Under the pieces are notes generated by a model. The model was not told the DNA's origin and searched no databases. It saw nothing but the letters and a program-made list of their open reading frames with translations. Shown piece after piece: positions 1 through 7,320 of a DNA stretch of 64,000 bases. The first letter of the stretch is position 1, and every line of letters begins with the position of its first letter. A program made the translations under genes and the position numbers. The DNA comes from Streptomyces sp. APSN-46.1. GTDB taxonomy: Bacteria; Actinomycetota; Actinomycetes; Streptomycetales; Streptomycetaceae. Where the stretch lies: NCBI RefSeq assembly GCF_022815725.1, contig NZ_JALGRF010000002.1:1-64000 (forward strand). The letters run 5' to 3'.

Positions 1-45
1 AACGGGTGGAGCTGACTGGTACTAATAGGCCGAGGGCTTGTCCTC
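1..45 (+). rRNA. rrl: 23S ribosomal RNA, 3' end (partial)
   Basis: The first bases (ACTGGTACTAATAGGCCGAG and following) are the conserved 3' end of actinobacterial 23S rRNA. The body of the gene lies to the left of the window. The exact 3' terminus is an estimate. About 70 nt of spacer separate it from the 5S gene, so both belong to one rRNA operon read left to right. Confidence 0.85.
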
Positions 46-116
46 AGTTGCTCGCGTCCACTGTGTTAGTTCTGAAGTAACGACCGTGATATTGCCCGGT
101 TGGTTAACTTCATAGT

Positions 117-235
117 GTTTCGGTGGTCATAGCGTTAGGGAAACGCCCGGTTACATTCCGAACCCGGAAGCTAAGCCTTTCAGCGCCGATGGTACTGCAG
201 GGGGGACCCTGTGGGAGAGTAGGACGCCGCCGAAC
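117..235 (+). rRNA. rrf: 5S ribosomal RNA
   Basis: A 119-nt segment with the 5S hallmarks: GTTTCGGTGG at the 5' end pairs with CCGCCGAAC at the 3' end to form helix I, and the internal CCGAACCCGGAAGCTAAG and TGGGAGAGTAGG blocks are the conserved loop sequences. It is the last gene of the rRNA operon. A short open reading frame across it is spurious. Confidence 0.96.
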
Positions 236-245
236 AATCATTGCG

Positions 246-282
246 AAAAGCCCCGCACCGGGTATCCGGTGCGGGGCTTTTC
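246..282 (+). terminator. rRNA operon terminator
   Basis: A 14-bp inverted repeat (AAAAGCCCCGCACC pairing with GGTGCGGGGCTTTT) with a short GGGTATCC loop, ending in TTTT, lies 10 nt after the 5S gene. This is a textbook intrinsic terminator for the rRNA operon. Confidence 0.93.
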
Positions 283-347
283 TGCGTTTGGGGTGCGTCG
301 GGTGCCGCTTGCCCTAGAGTGCCCTAGGGTTCCCTTTGGAGGACACG

Positions 348-707
348 ATGACTGCTCAGCACGCAGAAGAAGCCGATGGGCCGCTCATCTCACAGCCGGC
401 CATGACGCGTGAGGCCCTGCGGGATGCCGTACGTCGGATCGACATGGCTGCCCTTGTTTTCTTCGACAAGGAGTGCCACGAGGCGTTCGACCGCGCTGCA
501 GAGACCGGCGCGATCAATCCTCTGCGCTTCTTCCTGATGAAGTGGGCCACTCACGTCGCCATCCAGAGGTGGCCCGCACGGGCGGCTGCCCTCCGCGAGG
601 CCGAGCGAAGCGCCGGGGATCCCAAGGCCACCGAAGAGCAGTTCCGGGCTGCCATGGCGACGAGCAGCCGGATCCTTGCCGAGGCCCAGCGGGAGATCGG
701 TCTGTGA
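348..707 (+). CDS. DUF6247 family protein, possible antitoxin
   Basis: A 119-residue acidic helical protein. ATG 348 was chosen because a TTTGGAGG ribosome site sits 5 nt before it; a TTG at 336 overlaps that site and is less likely. The N-terminal ADGPLI then TREALRDAVRRI pattern and the central helix with a conserved tryptophan match what I know as DUF6247, a family of unknown function common in Streptomyces. A second member lies at 53.3-53.7 kb. The stop overlaps the GTG of a RelE-like gene by 4 nt, which is antitoxin-then-toxin architecture. I infer an antitoxin role from this coupling only; no classical DNA-binding fold is obvious. Confidence 0.75.
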   Translation: MTAQHAEEADGPLISQPAMTREALRDAVRRIDMAALVFFDKECHEAFDRAAETGAINPLRFFLMKWATHVAIQRWPARAAALREAERSAGDPKATEEQFRAAMATSSRILAEAQREIGL

Positions 708-994
708 CCGTGCGCGGTGAGAACGTCGAGAACGACCAGGGCTGGGCATGGGAATGCGATCCGAGTCGCCTGTGGGTGCTCGGGGAGATGGCCGCGGAAT
801 ACCAGACGCACGTCAACACCGTCATGGACGGACTGGTCGATCTCGCCTCCATGGGAATCGACCCAAAGGACGGCAGCCTGTACGAGGACCCCAATCCGAT
901 GCGGTTGCGCACATACGAGGATGAGCACCTGATGGTCTGGTACCAGACCATCCCGCACCGGAGCCGTGTCTACCTCAAGCGCGTGAACCTGTGA
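704..994 (+). CDS. RelE/ParE-like protein, possible toxin
   Basis: A 96-residue protein starting at GTG 704, inside the GTGA overlap with the DUF6247 gene, so the two are translationally coupled. An upstream extension to 473 would run through the DUF6247 gene in another frame and is rejected. The layout, an N-terminal helix pair (LWVLGEMAAEYQTHVNTVMD) followed by strands ending in LMVWYQTIPHRSRVYLKRV, is like RelE/ParE folds, where the final strands carry active-site residues. The likely role is an mRNA interferase or related toxin neutralised by the upstream protein; this is inference from fold-like pattern and context. It ends only 14 nt from the convergent DUF58 gene. Confidence 0.65.
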   Translation: MTVRGENVENDQGWAWECDPSRLWVLGEMAAEYQTHVNTVMDGLVDLASMGIDPKDGSLYEDPNPMRLRTYEDEHLMVWYQTIPHRSRVYLKRVNL

Positions 995-1007
995 CTACAC
1001 GTCGCGT

Positions 1008-2318
1008 CTAGAGGCGGCCGGCCGCCTTGAGGGCCAGGTAGGCGTCGGCCAGGGCCGGGGCGAGGGTGTCCGGGGTGGTGTCGACCACGTGGACACCGTG
1101 GCGGGAGAGCTGTTCGGCCGTGAGGCGGCGTTGGGTCTGGGACTGGGTGCCGGCGGCGGCCTCGTAGACCGCGTCCACCGTGCCGCGGGACTTCGTCATT
1201 TCGGCGACGTGCGGGTCCGCGACCGAGGCCAGCAGGACCGTGTGGCGCTGGGTGAGGCGTGGCAGCAGGGGGAGCAGGCCCTCTTCGATGGGGGCCGCGT
1301 CCAGGCTGGTCAGGAGGACCACCAGGGAGCGGCGCGGGGCGTTGCGGAGGATGGTGGAGACCAGGCTGCGGGAGTCGGTTTCGACGAGCTCCGGTTCCAG
1401 GGTGGCCATGGCGTTGACGAAGGCCGGGAGGGTGTCGGCGGCCGAGCGGCCCTGGACCTGGGCGCGGGGGCGGCGGTCGTGGGCCAGGAGGTCCACGCGG
1501 TCGCCGGCGCGGGTGGCCAGGGCGGCCAGCAGCAGGGCGGCGTCCATGGCGGAGTCCAGGCGGGGGGCGTCGCCGACGCGGCCCGCCGACGTGCGGCCGG
1601 TGTCCAGGCAGATCAGGATGTGGCGGTCGCGTTCGGGGCGCCACGTGCGGACGGCCACCTTGGGCCGGCGGGCCGTGGCGCGCCAGTCGATGGAGCGGGT
1701 GTCGTCGCCGGGGATGTAGTCGCGGAGGCTGTCGAACTCGGTGCCCTCACCGCGCGTCAGAACGCTGGTACGGCCGTCGAGTTCGCGGAGCCGGGCCAGG
1801 CGCGAGGGGAGGTGCTTGCGGCTGGTGAATGGGGGCAGGACGCGGACCGTCCAGGGGACGGTGTGGTTGCCCTGGCGGGCGAAGAGCCCCAGTGGGCCGT
1901 ACGAGCGGATGGTGACGCGGGCGGCTTGGCGGTCGCCTCGGCGGGTGGGTCGCAGACGGGTGGTCAGGCGGCGGCGTTCGCCGGGCGGGATCACCACCTC
2001 GTGGCGGGACGCGGCGGTCTCGGTGCCAGGGAGCCAGCTGCTCGGGGGCCAGGCGTCTCGGACGCGGGCGCGGAGCTTGCGGGTGGCGGGGTTGGTCAAC
2101 GTCAGGTGGACGTCCGCCGGTTCGCCGAGGCGGACCGAGGTGTCGCCCGAGCGGTCCAGGCGCAGGGTGCGGACGGGCGCCGCGAGAGCGTAGTCGAGCG
2201 CGCAGGCCAGGGCGAGGGGGCCGTTGACCGCGAGCATCCCCGTCCAGCTCGGTTCGAGGATGCCGACGGGGATGCTGGCGAGGGCCGCGAGCAGGGCGGC
2301 GCGTCCGGTGAGGGCCAT
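1008..2318 (-). CDS. DUF58 domain protein of MoxR operon
   Basis: A 436-residue protein with two hydrophobic N-terminal segments (about residues 8-45), a beta-rich middle, and the DUF58 signature around GTEFDSLRDYIPGDDTRSID followed by W-R-A-T-A-R-R and a von Willebrand A-like region (ILICLDTGRTS). DUF58 proteins are near-universal partners of MoxR ATPases, with proposed roles in folding or assembly of envelope complexes. The ATG shares one base with the stop of the upstream moxR gene (TGATG), so they are translated together. It is the last gene of the operon. Confidence 0.9.
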   Translation of the reverse strand: MALTGRAALLAALASIPVGILEPSWTGMLAVNGPLALACALDYALAAPVRTLRLDRSGDTSVRLGEPADVHLTLTNPATRKLRARVRDAWPPSSWLPGTETAASRHEVVIPPGERRRLTTRLRPTRRGDRQAARVTIRSYGPLGLFARQGNHTVPWTVRVLPPFTSRKHLPSRLARLRELDGRTSVLTRGEGTEFDSLRDYIPGDDTRSIDWRATARRPKVAVRTWRPERDRHILICLDTGRTSAGRVGDAPRLDSAMDAALLLAALATRAGDRVDLLAHDRRPRAQVQGRSAADTLPAFVNAMATLEPELVETDSRSLVSTILRNAPRRSLVVLLTSLDAAPIEEGLLPLLPRLTQRHTVLLASVADPHVAEMTKSRGTVDAVYEAAAGTQSQTQRRLTAEQLSRHGVHVVDTTPDTLAPALADAYLALKAAGRL

Positions 2319-3301
2319 CAGCGCGGGACGGGGACGTGCGAGAGGATCGCCGAGATGACCGAGTCGGAGGTGACGCCTTCCATTTCGGCTTCCGGGCGCA
2401 GCTGCACGCGGTGGCGCAGGGTGGGCAGGGCGAGGGCCTTCACGTCGTCGGGGGTGACGTAGTCGCGGCCGGTGAGCCAGGCCCAGGCGCGGGCGGTGGC
2501 CAGCAGGGCGGTCGCGCCGCGGGGCGAGACGCCGAGGGTGAGCGACGGCGATTCGCGGGTGGCGCGGCAGATGTCCACGACGTAACCCGTGATGTCGGGG
2601 GAGACGCTGACGCGGGCCACCGCCTCGCGGGCGGCTTCGAGTTCCTTCGGGCCGGCGACCGGGCGGACGCCGGCGGCGTGCAGGTCGCGCGGGTTGAATC
2701 CGGCGGCGTGCCGGGTCAGGACGCCGATCTCGTCCGCGCGGGAGGGCAGCGGGACGGTGAGCTTGAGGAGGAAGCGGTCCAGCTGGGCTTCGGGGAGCGG
2801 GTAGGTGCCCTCGTACTCGACCGGGTTCATGGTGGCGGCGACGAGGAAGGGCTCGGGGAGCATGCGCGGGGTGCCGTCGACGGTGACCTGGCGCTCCTCC
2901 ATCGCTTCGAGGAGCGAGGACTGGGTCTTGGGCGGGGTCCGGTTGATCTCGTCCGCGAGGAGGAGGTTGGTGAAGACCGGACCGTTCTGGAAGGAGAACT
3001 CGGCGGTGCGGGCGTCGTAGACGAGCGAGCCGGTGACATCGCTCGGCATCAGGTCGGGGGTGAACTGGACGCGCTTGGTGTCGAGTTCGAGGGACGCGGC
3101 GAGGGCCCGTACGAGGAGGGTCTTCGCGACGCCGGGGACGCCTTCGAGGAGGACGTGGCCGCGGCAGAGGAGGGCGACGACGAGACCGGTGACGGCCGAG
3201 TCCTGGCCGACGACGGCCTTGCCGATCTCGGTGCGGAGCGCTTCCAGGGAGGAGCGGGCGCTGTCCGCGGTGGCTGCCTGGTCTGCGGGCGTGGCCGTCA
3301 T
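2318..3301 (-). CDS. moxR: MoxR family AAA+ ATPase
   Basis: A 327-residue MoxR ATPase. Walker A is LEGVPGVAKTLL, Walker B is LLADEINR, and the MoxR features NRTPPKTQSSLLEAMEE and ATMNPVEYEGTYPLPEAQLD are present. It starts at ATG 3301, which overlaps the DUF4350 stop by 4 nt. MoxR proteins act as chaperone-like ATPases on membrane or metal-cofactor complexes. Here it heads the classic pair with the DUF58 gene and sits with two membrane proteins, so an envelope role is likely. A long GC-rich frame extension upstream to 4438 has no protein character and is not part of the gene. Confidence 0.93.
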   Translation of the reverse strand: MTATPADQAATADSARSSLEALRTEIGKAVVGQDSAVTGLVVALLCRGHVLLEGVPGVAKTLLVRALAASLELDTKRVQFTPDLMPSDVTGSLVYDARTAEFSFQNGPVFTNLLLADEINRTPPKTQSSLLEAMEERQVTVDGTPRMLPEPFLVAATMNPVEYEGTYPLPEAQLDRFLLKLTVPLPSRADEIGVLTRHAAGFNPRDLHAAGVRPVAGPKELEAAREAVARVSVSPDITGYVVDICRATRESPSLTLGVSPRGATALLATARAWAWLTGRDYVTPDDVKALALPTLRHRVQLRPEAEMEGVTSDSVISAILSHVPVPR

Positions 3302-4515
3302 GAGGTACGGACCTCTCTTTCGAGGGCGTCGAGGTGGTCGGCGAGCGCGACGAGTGCCGCGTCGTCGGCGGGTGTGGAGCCGAAGAGCAGGGTGGTCAGG
3401 TCGCGCGAGCCGTCCGGGAGCCGGACGGACACGGCGGGGACCAGGGCCTCGGGTGCGTGTGCCCGGGTGGCCGGTACGCCGACCAGCGCGGCCAGGCGTT
3501 CGCGGGTGGCGGCGCGCAGCACGGCGGCGGCGCGGTCGCGGGCGCCGGCCTTGCGGTAGAGGCGGGCGCGGCCCTCGGTGGTCTCGGAGGCGCGGATGGC
3601 GACGGGCAGCTGCTCGGTGACGAGCGGGCCGAGGCGGCGGGCGCGCCAGAAGGCGGCGAGGACGGCGGCCACCAGGAGCTGGAGCAGGGCCCAGCCCCAG
3701 CCGGCCGGGAGGAGTTCCAGCAGGCTCTTGTCCTCGGCGTCGCCGGGCTCGGTGGCGTCCGCGAGGCTGGGCAGGTACCAGACGACGTCCGGTCGGGAGC
3801 CGAGGAGTTGGAGGGCGAGGGAGGCGTTGCCCTCGTCGGCGAGGCTGCGGTTGAGCAGGATCGTGTCGGAGCCGAGGAGGACGGTGTCGCCGCCGCTGGT
3901 TCCCGTGGGGAGGACGAGGAGGGTGGGGTTGCCGTCGCTGGGGTAGCAGGTGGTGGCCCCGGGGGCGTCGGTGGTGTAGCGGAGGCCGCCTCCGGTGCCG
4001 GCGCGGCCGGCGGTGCGGGGGGCGGGGAGGGCGCAGCCGGGGTCGAGGTTCTCCTGGTGCGCGGATCCCTTGGTGCGGGCGGGGGGGGCCAGGTCCGGGA
4101 GGGTGGCGTCGCTGGGGCCGATGAGGACGGTGCGGCCGCCGGAGAGGTCGATGGCGGAGCGGATGGCGCGGAGTTGGCTGTCCGCGAGCAGGTCGGGGTC
4201 GGTGACGACCAGGGTGGTGCGGGGGTCCGCCGCGGCGGCGGCGGCGCGGGCGGTGGTGACGACGTGGCTGGTGACGCCGCGTTCCTTGAGGAGTTCGGCG
4301 AGGGCGCGGCTGCCGTGGCCGTCGGCGGAGCGGGGGTCGAGGTAGCCGTGGTGGTTTCCGGACTGGAGGGCGGCCAGGGCGATCGAGCCGACGAGGAGGA
4401 CGGCGAGGACGATGAGGAAGCCGCGGGCCCGGGTCCACAGCTGGGCGGCGGAGAGGGCGGTGGACGTCGTGGCGGGAGCGGTGACCGGGGTGCCGGGCGG
4501 GGTGGGGCCGGTCAT
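3298..4515 (-). CDS. DUF4350 membrane protein
   Basis: A 405-residue protein with a transmembrane segment near residues 33-50 (FLIVLAVLLVGSIALAAL), a large extracytoplasmic domain with the DUF4350 pattern (GSRALAELLKERGVTSHVV ... TLVVTDPDLL ... GGRTVLIGPSD), and a second membrane segment near residue 265 (LLQLLVAAVLAAF) followed by a cytoplasmic tail. Start ATG 4515 overlaps the stop of the DUF4129 gene by 4 nt, and its own stop overlaps the moxR start. Function is unknown; co-transcription with moxR-DUF58 and DUF4129 is typical of actinobacteria. Confidence 0.87.
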   Translation of the reverse strand: MTGPTPPGTPVTAPATTSTALSAAQLWTRARGFLIVLAVLLVGSIALAALQSGNHHGYLDPRSADGHGSRALAELLKERGVTSHVVTTARAAAAAADPRTTLVVTDPDLLADSQLRAIRSAIDLSGGRTVLIGPSDATLPDLAPPARTKGSAHQENLDPGCALPAPRTAGRAGTGGGLRYTTDAPGATTCYPSDGNPTLLVLPTGTSGGDTVLLGSDTILLNRSLADEGNASLALQLLGSRPDVVWYLPSLADATEPGDAEDKSLLELLPAGWGWALLQLLVAAVLAAFWRARRLGPLVTEQLPVAIRASETTEGRARLYRKAGARDRAAAVLRAATRERLAALVGVPATRAHAPEALVPAVSVRLPDGSRDLTTLLFGSTPADDAALVALADHLDALEREVRTS

Positions 4516-5189
4516 GCGGTGGGTCCCGTCAGGAGCGGCTTGGCGCGTTCCAGCGCGAGGTCGAGGGTGCGCAGCCGGGCGTAGGTGTCGCGGTCGCCGG
4601 TGCGGCCGCCGTAGGTGACGTCGTCGAAGGCGCGGGCGGCGGCGCGCAGGTCGCCCGTGTGGTCGGGCAGGGAGACGGCGGCTTCGGCGGCGGCCTCGTC
4701 GGCGGTGCGGCCGGGGCGCGGGTCGAGGAGGGTGCGTTCCTCCAGCGAGCAGACGATGGCGCGCATGCGTTCCTGGACGGCCTCGGTCCAGCGGCCGTCG
4801 GCGGCGTGGGCGTCGGCGGCGGCGCGGTGGTCGGCGGCGCTGCGCGGGCCCTCGTCGAAGAGGGTGCCCGGGCCGGCGGCGGTCCGGCGGGGGGTGCCGA
4901 GGCGCCACCACAGGGCGGCGATGACCAGGGCGACGAGGAGGAGGATGACGAGGAGGCCGACCGCGCCGCCGGGGGTGGCACCGGAGGCGCGGCTGAAGAG
5001 GTCGTCGACCCATTCCCAGAACCGGTCGAGGGCGCGCTGGAGCAGCCCCGGGTCGTTCTGGTGGTAGATCGGCTTGGACAGTTCGCGTTCGGCCGCCTCG
5101 CGGGCGGGTTCGCGCGGTGTCGTCACCGGTGGTTTCTCCGCGCCGGGCAGCGAGGCCGCGGCGCGGAGGATGAGGCCCCCCGTGCTCAT
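4512..5189 (-). CDS. DUF4129 domain membrane protein
   Basis: A 225-residue protein with an N-terminal extracytoplasmic part (EREL..YHQNDPGLLQRALDRFWEWVDDLF), one transmembrane segment around residues 72-95 (GLLVILLLVALVIAALWW) and a cytoplasmic helical DUF4129 domain ending in DVTYGGRTGDRDTYARL, which is the family's conserved C-terminal block. It is 7 nt downstream of the preceding membrane-protein gene and overlaps DUF4350 by 4 nt. DUF4129 is also found fused to transglutaminases of the TgpA type, again in MoxR operons; no transglutaminase is present here. Confidence 0.87.
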   Translation of the reverse strand: MSTGGLILRAAASLPGAEKPPVTTPREPAREAAERELSKPIYHQNDPGLLQRALDRFWEWVDDLFSRASGATPGGAVGLLVILLLVALVIAALWWRLGTPRRTAAGPGTLFDEGPRSAADHRAAADAHAADGRWTEAVQERMRAIVCSLEERTLLDPRPGRTADEAAAEAAVSLPDHTGDLRAAARAFDDVTYGGRTGDRDTYARLRTLDLALERAKPLLTGPTA

Positions 5190-5196
5190 CGGTGTG

Positions 5197-6414
5197 TCAG
5201 CCTCCGGTGACCGGTCCGCCGGCGGCCGGGGGCGCCGCGGTCCCGTAGTTTTCGAGGCCCGCCGCGCGGGCGAGCTCCAGGTCGAGGGCCTCGCGCCGGA
5301 TGCGCTGGTCGATGTAGAGCAGGACGGTGACGCCGGAGGCCATCGGCATGGTGATGGTCAGCGCGATGACGCTGCCGATCCCGGCGCTGATCAGCGCGCC
5401 CCAGCTGTCCATGGCGGTGCCGTCGGCGAGGCCGTCCATGCCGCCGCCGAACAGGGCGACGCCGATGAGCGTCAGCGGGTAGACGATGATCACCGAGACC
5501 ATGCCGGTGATGAGTCCGGTGAGGAGCGAGATGCCGAAGATCCGCCACCAGGAGCCCTTGACCAGCTTCGCCGAGCGGTTCAGCGCGGTGAAGATCTTCG
5601 CCTTCTCCAGCATCAGCGCGGGCGAGGCGAGGCTGTACTTGAACCACAGCCAGGTGATCAGGACGAGCGCGGTGAAGCCGCCGACGAAGCCGAGGCCGAA
5701 GTTGTGGGCCAGGATGCCCGGCAGGATCATCAGGGTGAGGACGGCGGCCGCGCCGGTGCCCAGGAGCAGGGTCAGCCCGGCCAGCCGGAGCAGCTGTCCG
5801 CGGGCGTCGCGCCAGGCGCCGGCGATCGTGGAGTTCTGGCCGAGGACCGCCCGGCTGAAGATCATCGTGAGCATGGCGGTGACCAGGACGCCGCCGAGGA
5901 GCTGGATGAAGAGGGCGCCGATGGTCAGTGCCGCGCTGCTGCCGACGGTGTCGAGGACGTCCTCCATGCGCGGCTGGGCGTTCGGTTCGATCGCGAGGCG
6001 GTCGGCCGAGTACTTCTGGACGAGCACGCTGAAGATCTCGACCATGAGGGAGACGGCGAGGCTGATGGAGAGCACCGGGCGCCAGTGGGTGCGCATGGTG
6101 GTGACCGCGCCGTCGAGGATCTCGCCGAGGCCCAGGGGGCGCAGCGGGATCACGCCGGGCTTGGCCGCCGCGGGCGGCCCCCAGCTGCCCCAGCCGCCGC
6201 CGGGGTTGCCGGTGCCCTGGGCGGGCTGCTGCGGGGTCGTGGAGGGGGCGTCGGGCGCTCCGGTGCCGGGGCTCGACCACGGTCCCTGGCCGGGCGGCGG
6301 CTGCTCGGCGGACCACTTCTCGCCGCCGGCGGGCCGCGCGGGCGGCTGGGTGCCGCCGGAGCCCTGGCCGTCGGACGGGGATCCAGGCGTGGTCCAGCCC
6401 GGAGAGTCGTTCAT
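5197..6414 (-). CDS. Multispan membrane protein, GPDPase-type membrane domain
   Basis: A 405-residue protein: about 100 residues rich in Pro, Gly, Gln and Ser, then a membrane domain with at least six hydrophobic segments (for example VLSISLAVSLMVEIFSVLV, LTIGALFIQLLGGVLVTAML, ILAHNFGLGFVGGFTALVLI). The GEILDGAVTTMRTHW start of the domain and the FTALNRSAKLVKGSWWRIFG block resemble the membrane domain of glycerophosphoryl diester phosphodiesterase-type proteins; no catalytic domain is present. Start ATG 6414 follows AGGAG. It is the first gene of the minus-strand moxR operon, divergent from mtrA. Confidence 0.85.
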   Translation of the reverse strand: MNDSPGWTTPGSPSDGQGSGGTQPPARPAGGEKWSAEQPPPGQGPWSSPGTGAPDAPSTTPQQPAQGTGNPGGGWGSWGPPAAAKPGVIPLRPLGLGEILDGAVTTMRTHWRPVLSISLAVSLMVEIFSVLVQKYSADRLAIEPNAQPRMEDVLDTVGSSAALTIGALFIQLLGGVLVTAMLTMIFSRAVLGQNSTIAGAWRDARGQLLRLAGLTLLLGTGAAAVLTLMILPGILAHNFGLGFVGGFTALVLITWLWFKYSLASPALMLEKAKIFTALNRSAKLVKGSWWRIFGISLLTGLITGMVSVIIVYPLTLIGVALFGGGMDGLADGTAMDSWGALISAGIGSVIALTITMPMASGVTVLLYIDQRIRREALDLELARAAGLENYGTAAPPAAGGPVTGG

Positions 6415-6629
6415 CGTCGCTCCTTCACGTGCACCTGCCGTGGCGGGCGCGCTGATCGGCTGCCATCGTGCCATGGGGGAACGCCGAACGGGCTAGCCGC
6501 CCGTACCCTCAATTGTGGCCGGGATCCGGGGCAGACTGGTCGTCCGGATCACCACGCAGGTCGGAGGGGCGATTTCCAGCCCTTTTGGCTGTGGGACAGC
6601 TCACCGCCAGGTAACGATTAGCTAATGGG

Positions 6630-7319
6630 ATGATGTCATCTATGAAGGGACGCGTCCTTGTCGTCGACGACGACACCGCGCTGGCCGAGATGCTCGGCAT
6701 TGTGCTGCGTGGAGAAGGTTTTGAGCCGTCGTTCGTAGCGGACGGTGACAAGGCACTGGCTGCCTTCCGGGAGGCGAAGCCGGATCTGGTACTGCTCGAC
6801 CTCATGCTGCCCGGAAGGGACGGCATAGAGGTGTGCAGGCTGATCCGGGCCGAGTCCGGCGTGCCGATCGTCATGCTCACCGCGAAGAGCGACACGGTCG
6901 ACGTCGTCGTGGGCCTGGAGTCCGGGGCCGACGACTACATCGTCAAGCCGTTCAAGCCGAAGGAGCTGGTGGCCCGGATCCGGGCCCGCCTGCGCCGGTC
7001 GGAGGAGCCCGCGCCCGAGCAGCTGACCATCGGTGACCTGGTCATCGACGTGGCCGGGCACTCGGTCAAGCGGGACGGCGCCTCGATCGCCCTGACCCCG
7101 CTGGAGTTCGACCTGCTGGTCGCCCTCGCGCGCAAGCCCTGGCAGGTCTTCACCCGTGAGGTGCTGCTGGAGCAGGTCTGGGGTTACCGGCACGCGGCGG
7201 ACACCCGCCTGGTCAACGTGCATGTGCAGCGGCTGCGCTCCAAGGTCGAGAAGGACCCGGAGCGCCCTGAGATCGTCGTGACGGTGCGTGGTGTCGGCTA
7301 CAAGGCAGGACCGAGCTGA
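6630..7319 (+). CDS. mtrA: Response regulator MtrA
   Basis: A 229-residue OmpR/PhoB-type regulator, nearly identical to the S. coelicolor protein as I recall it. The receiver domain has the acidic pocket VVDDD (13-15), phosphoacceptor Asp57 in LLDLMLPG, and the TAKSD and VKPF motifs. The C-terminal winged helix ends VTVRGVGYKAGPS. Start 6630 gives the family's usual MMSxMKGR start; ATG 6642 is the alternative. MtrA is a master regulator of sporulation, cell division and antibiotic genes in Streptomyces. GTAAC at 6611-6615, just before the start, resembles half of an MtrA site and could serve autoregulation. Confidence 0.97.
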   Translation: MMSSMKGRVLVVDDDTALAEMLGIVLRGEGFEPSFVADGDKALAAFREAKPDLVLLDLMLPGRDGIEVCRLIRAESGVPIVMLTAKSDTVDVVVGLESGADDYIVKPFKPKELVARIRARLRRSEEPAPEQLTIGDLVIDVAGHSVKRDGASIALTPLEFDLLVALARKPWQVFTREVLLEQVWGYRHAADTRLVNVHVQRLRSKVEKDPERPEIVVTVRGVGYKAGPS

Positions 7320-7320
7320 C

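Noticed and set aside
123-317. A 64-codon frame across the 5S gene
   Set aside because: It overlaps a structural RNA and the rRNA terminator.
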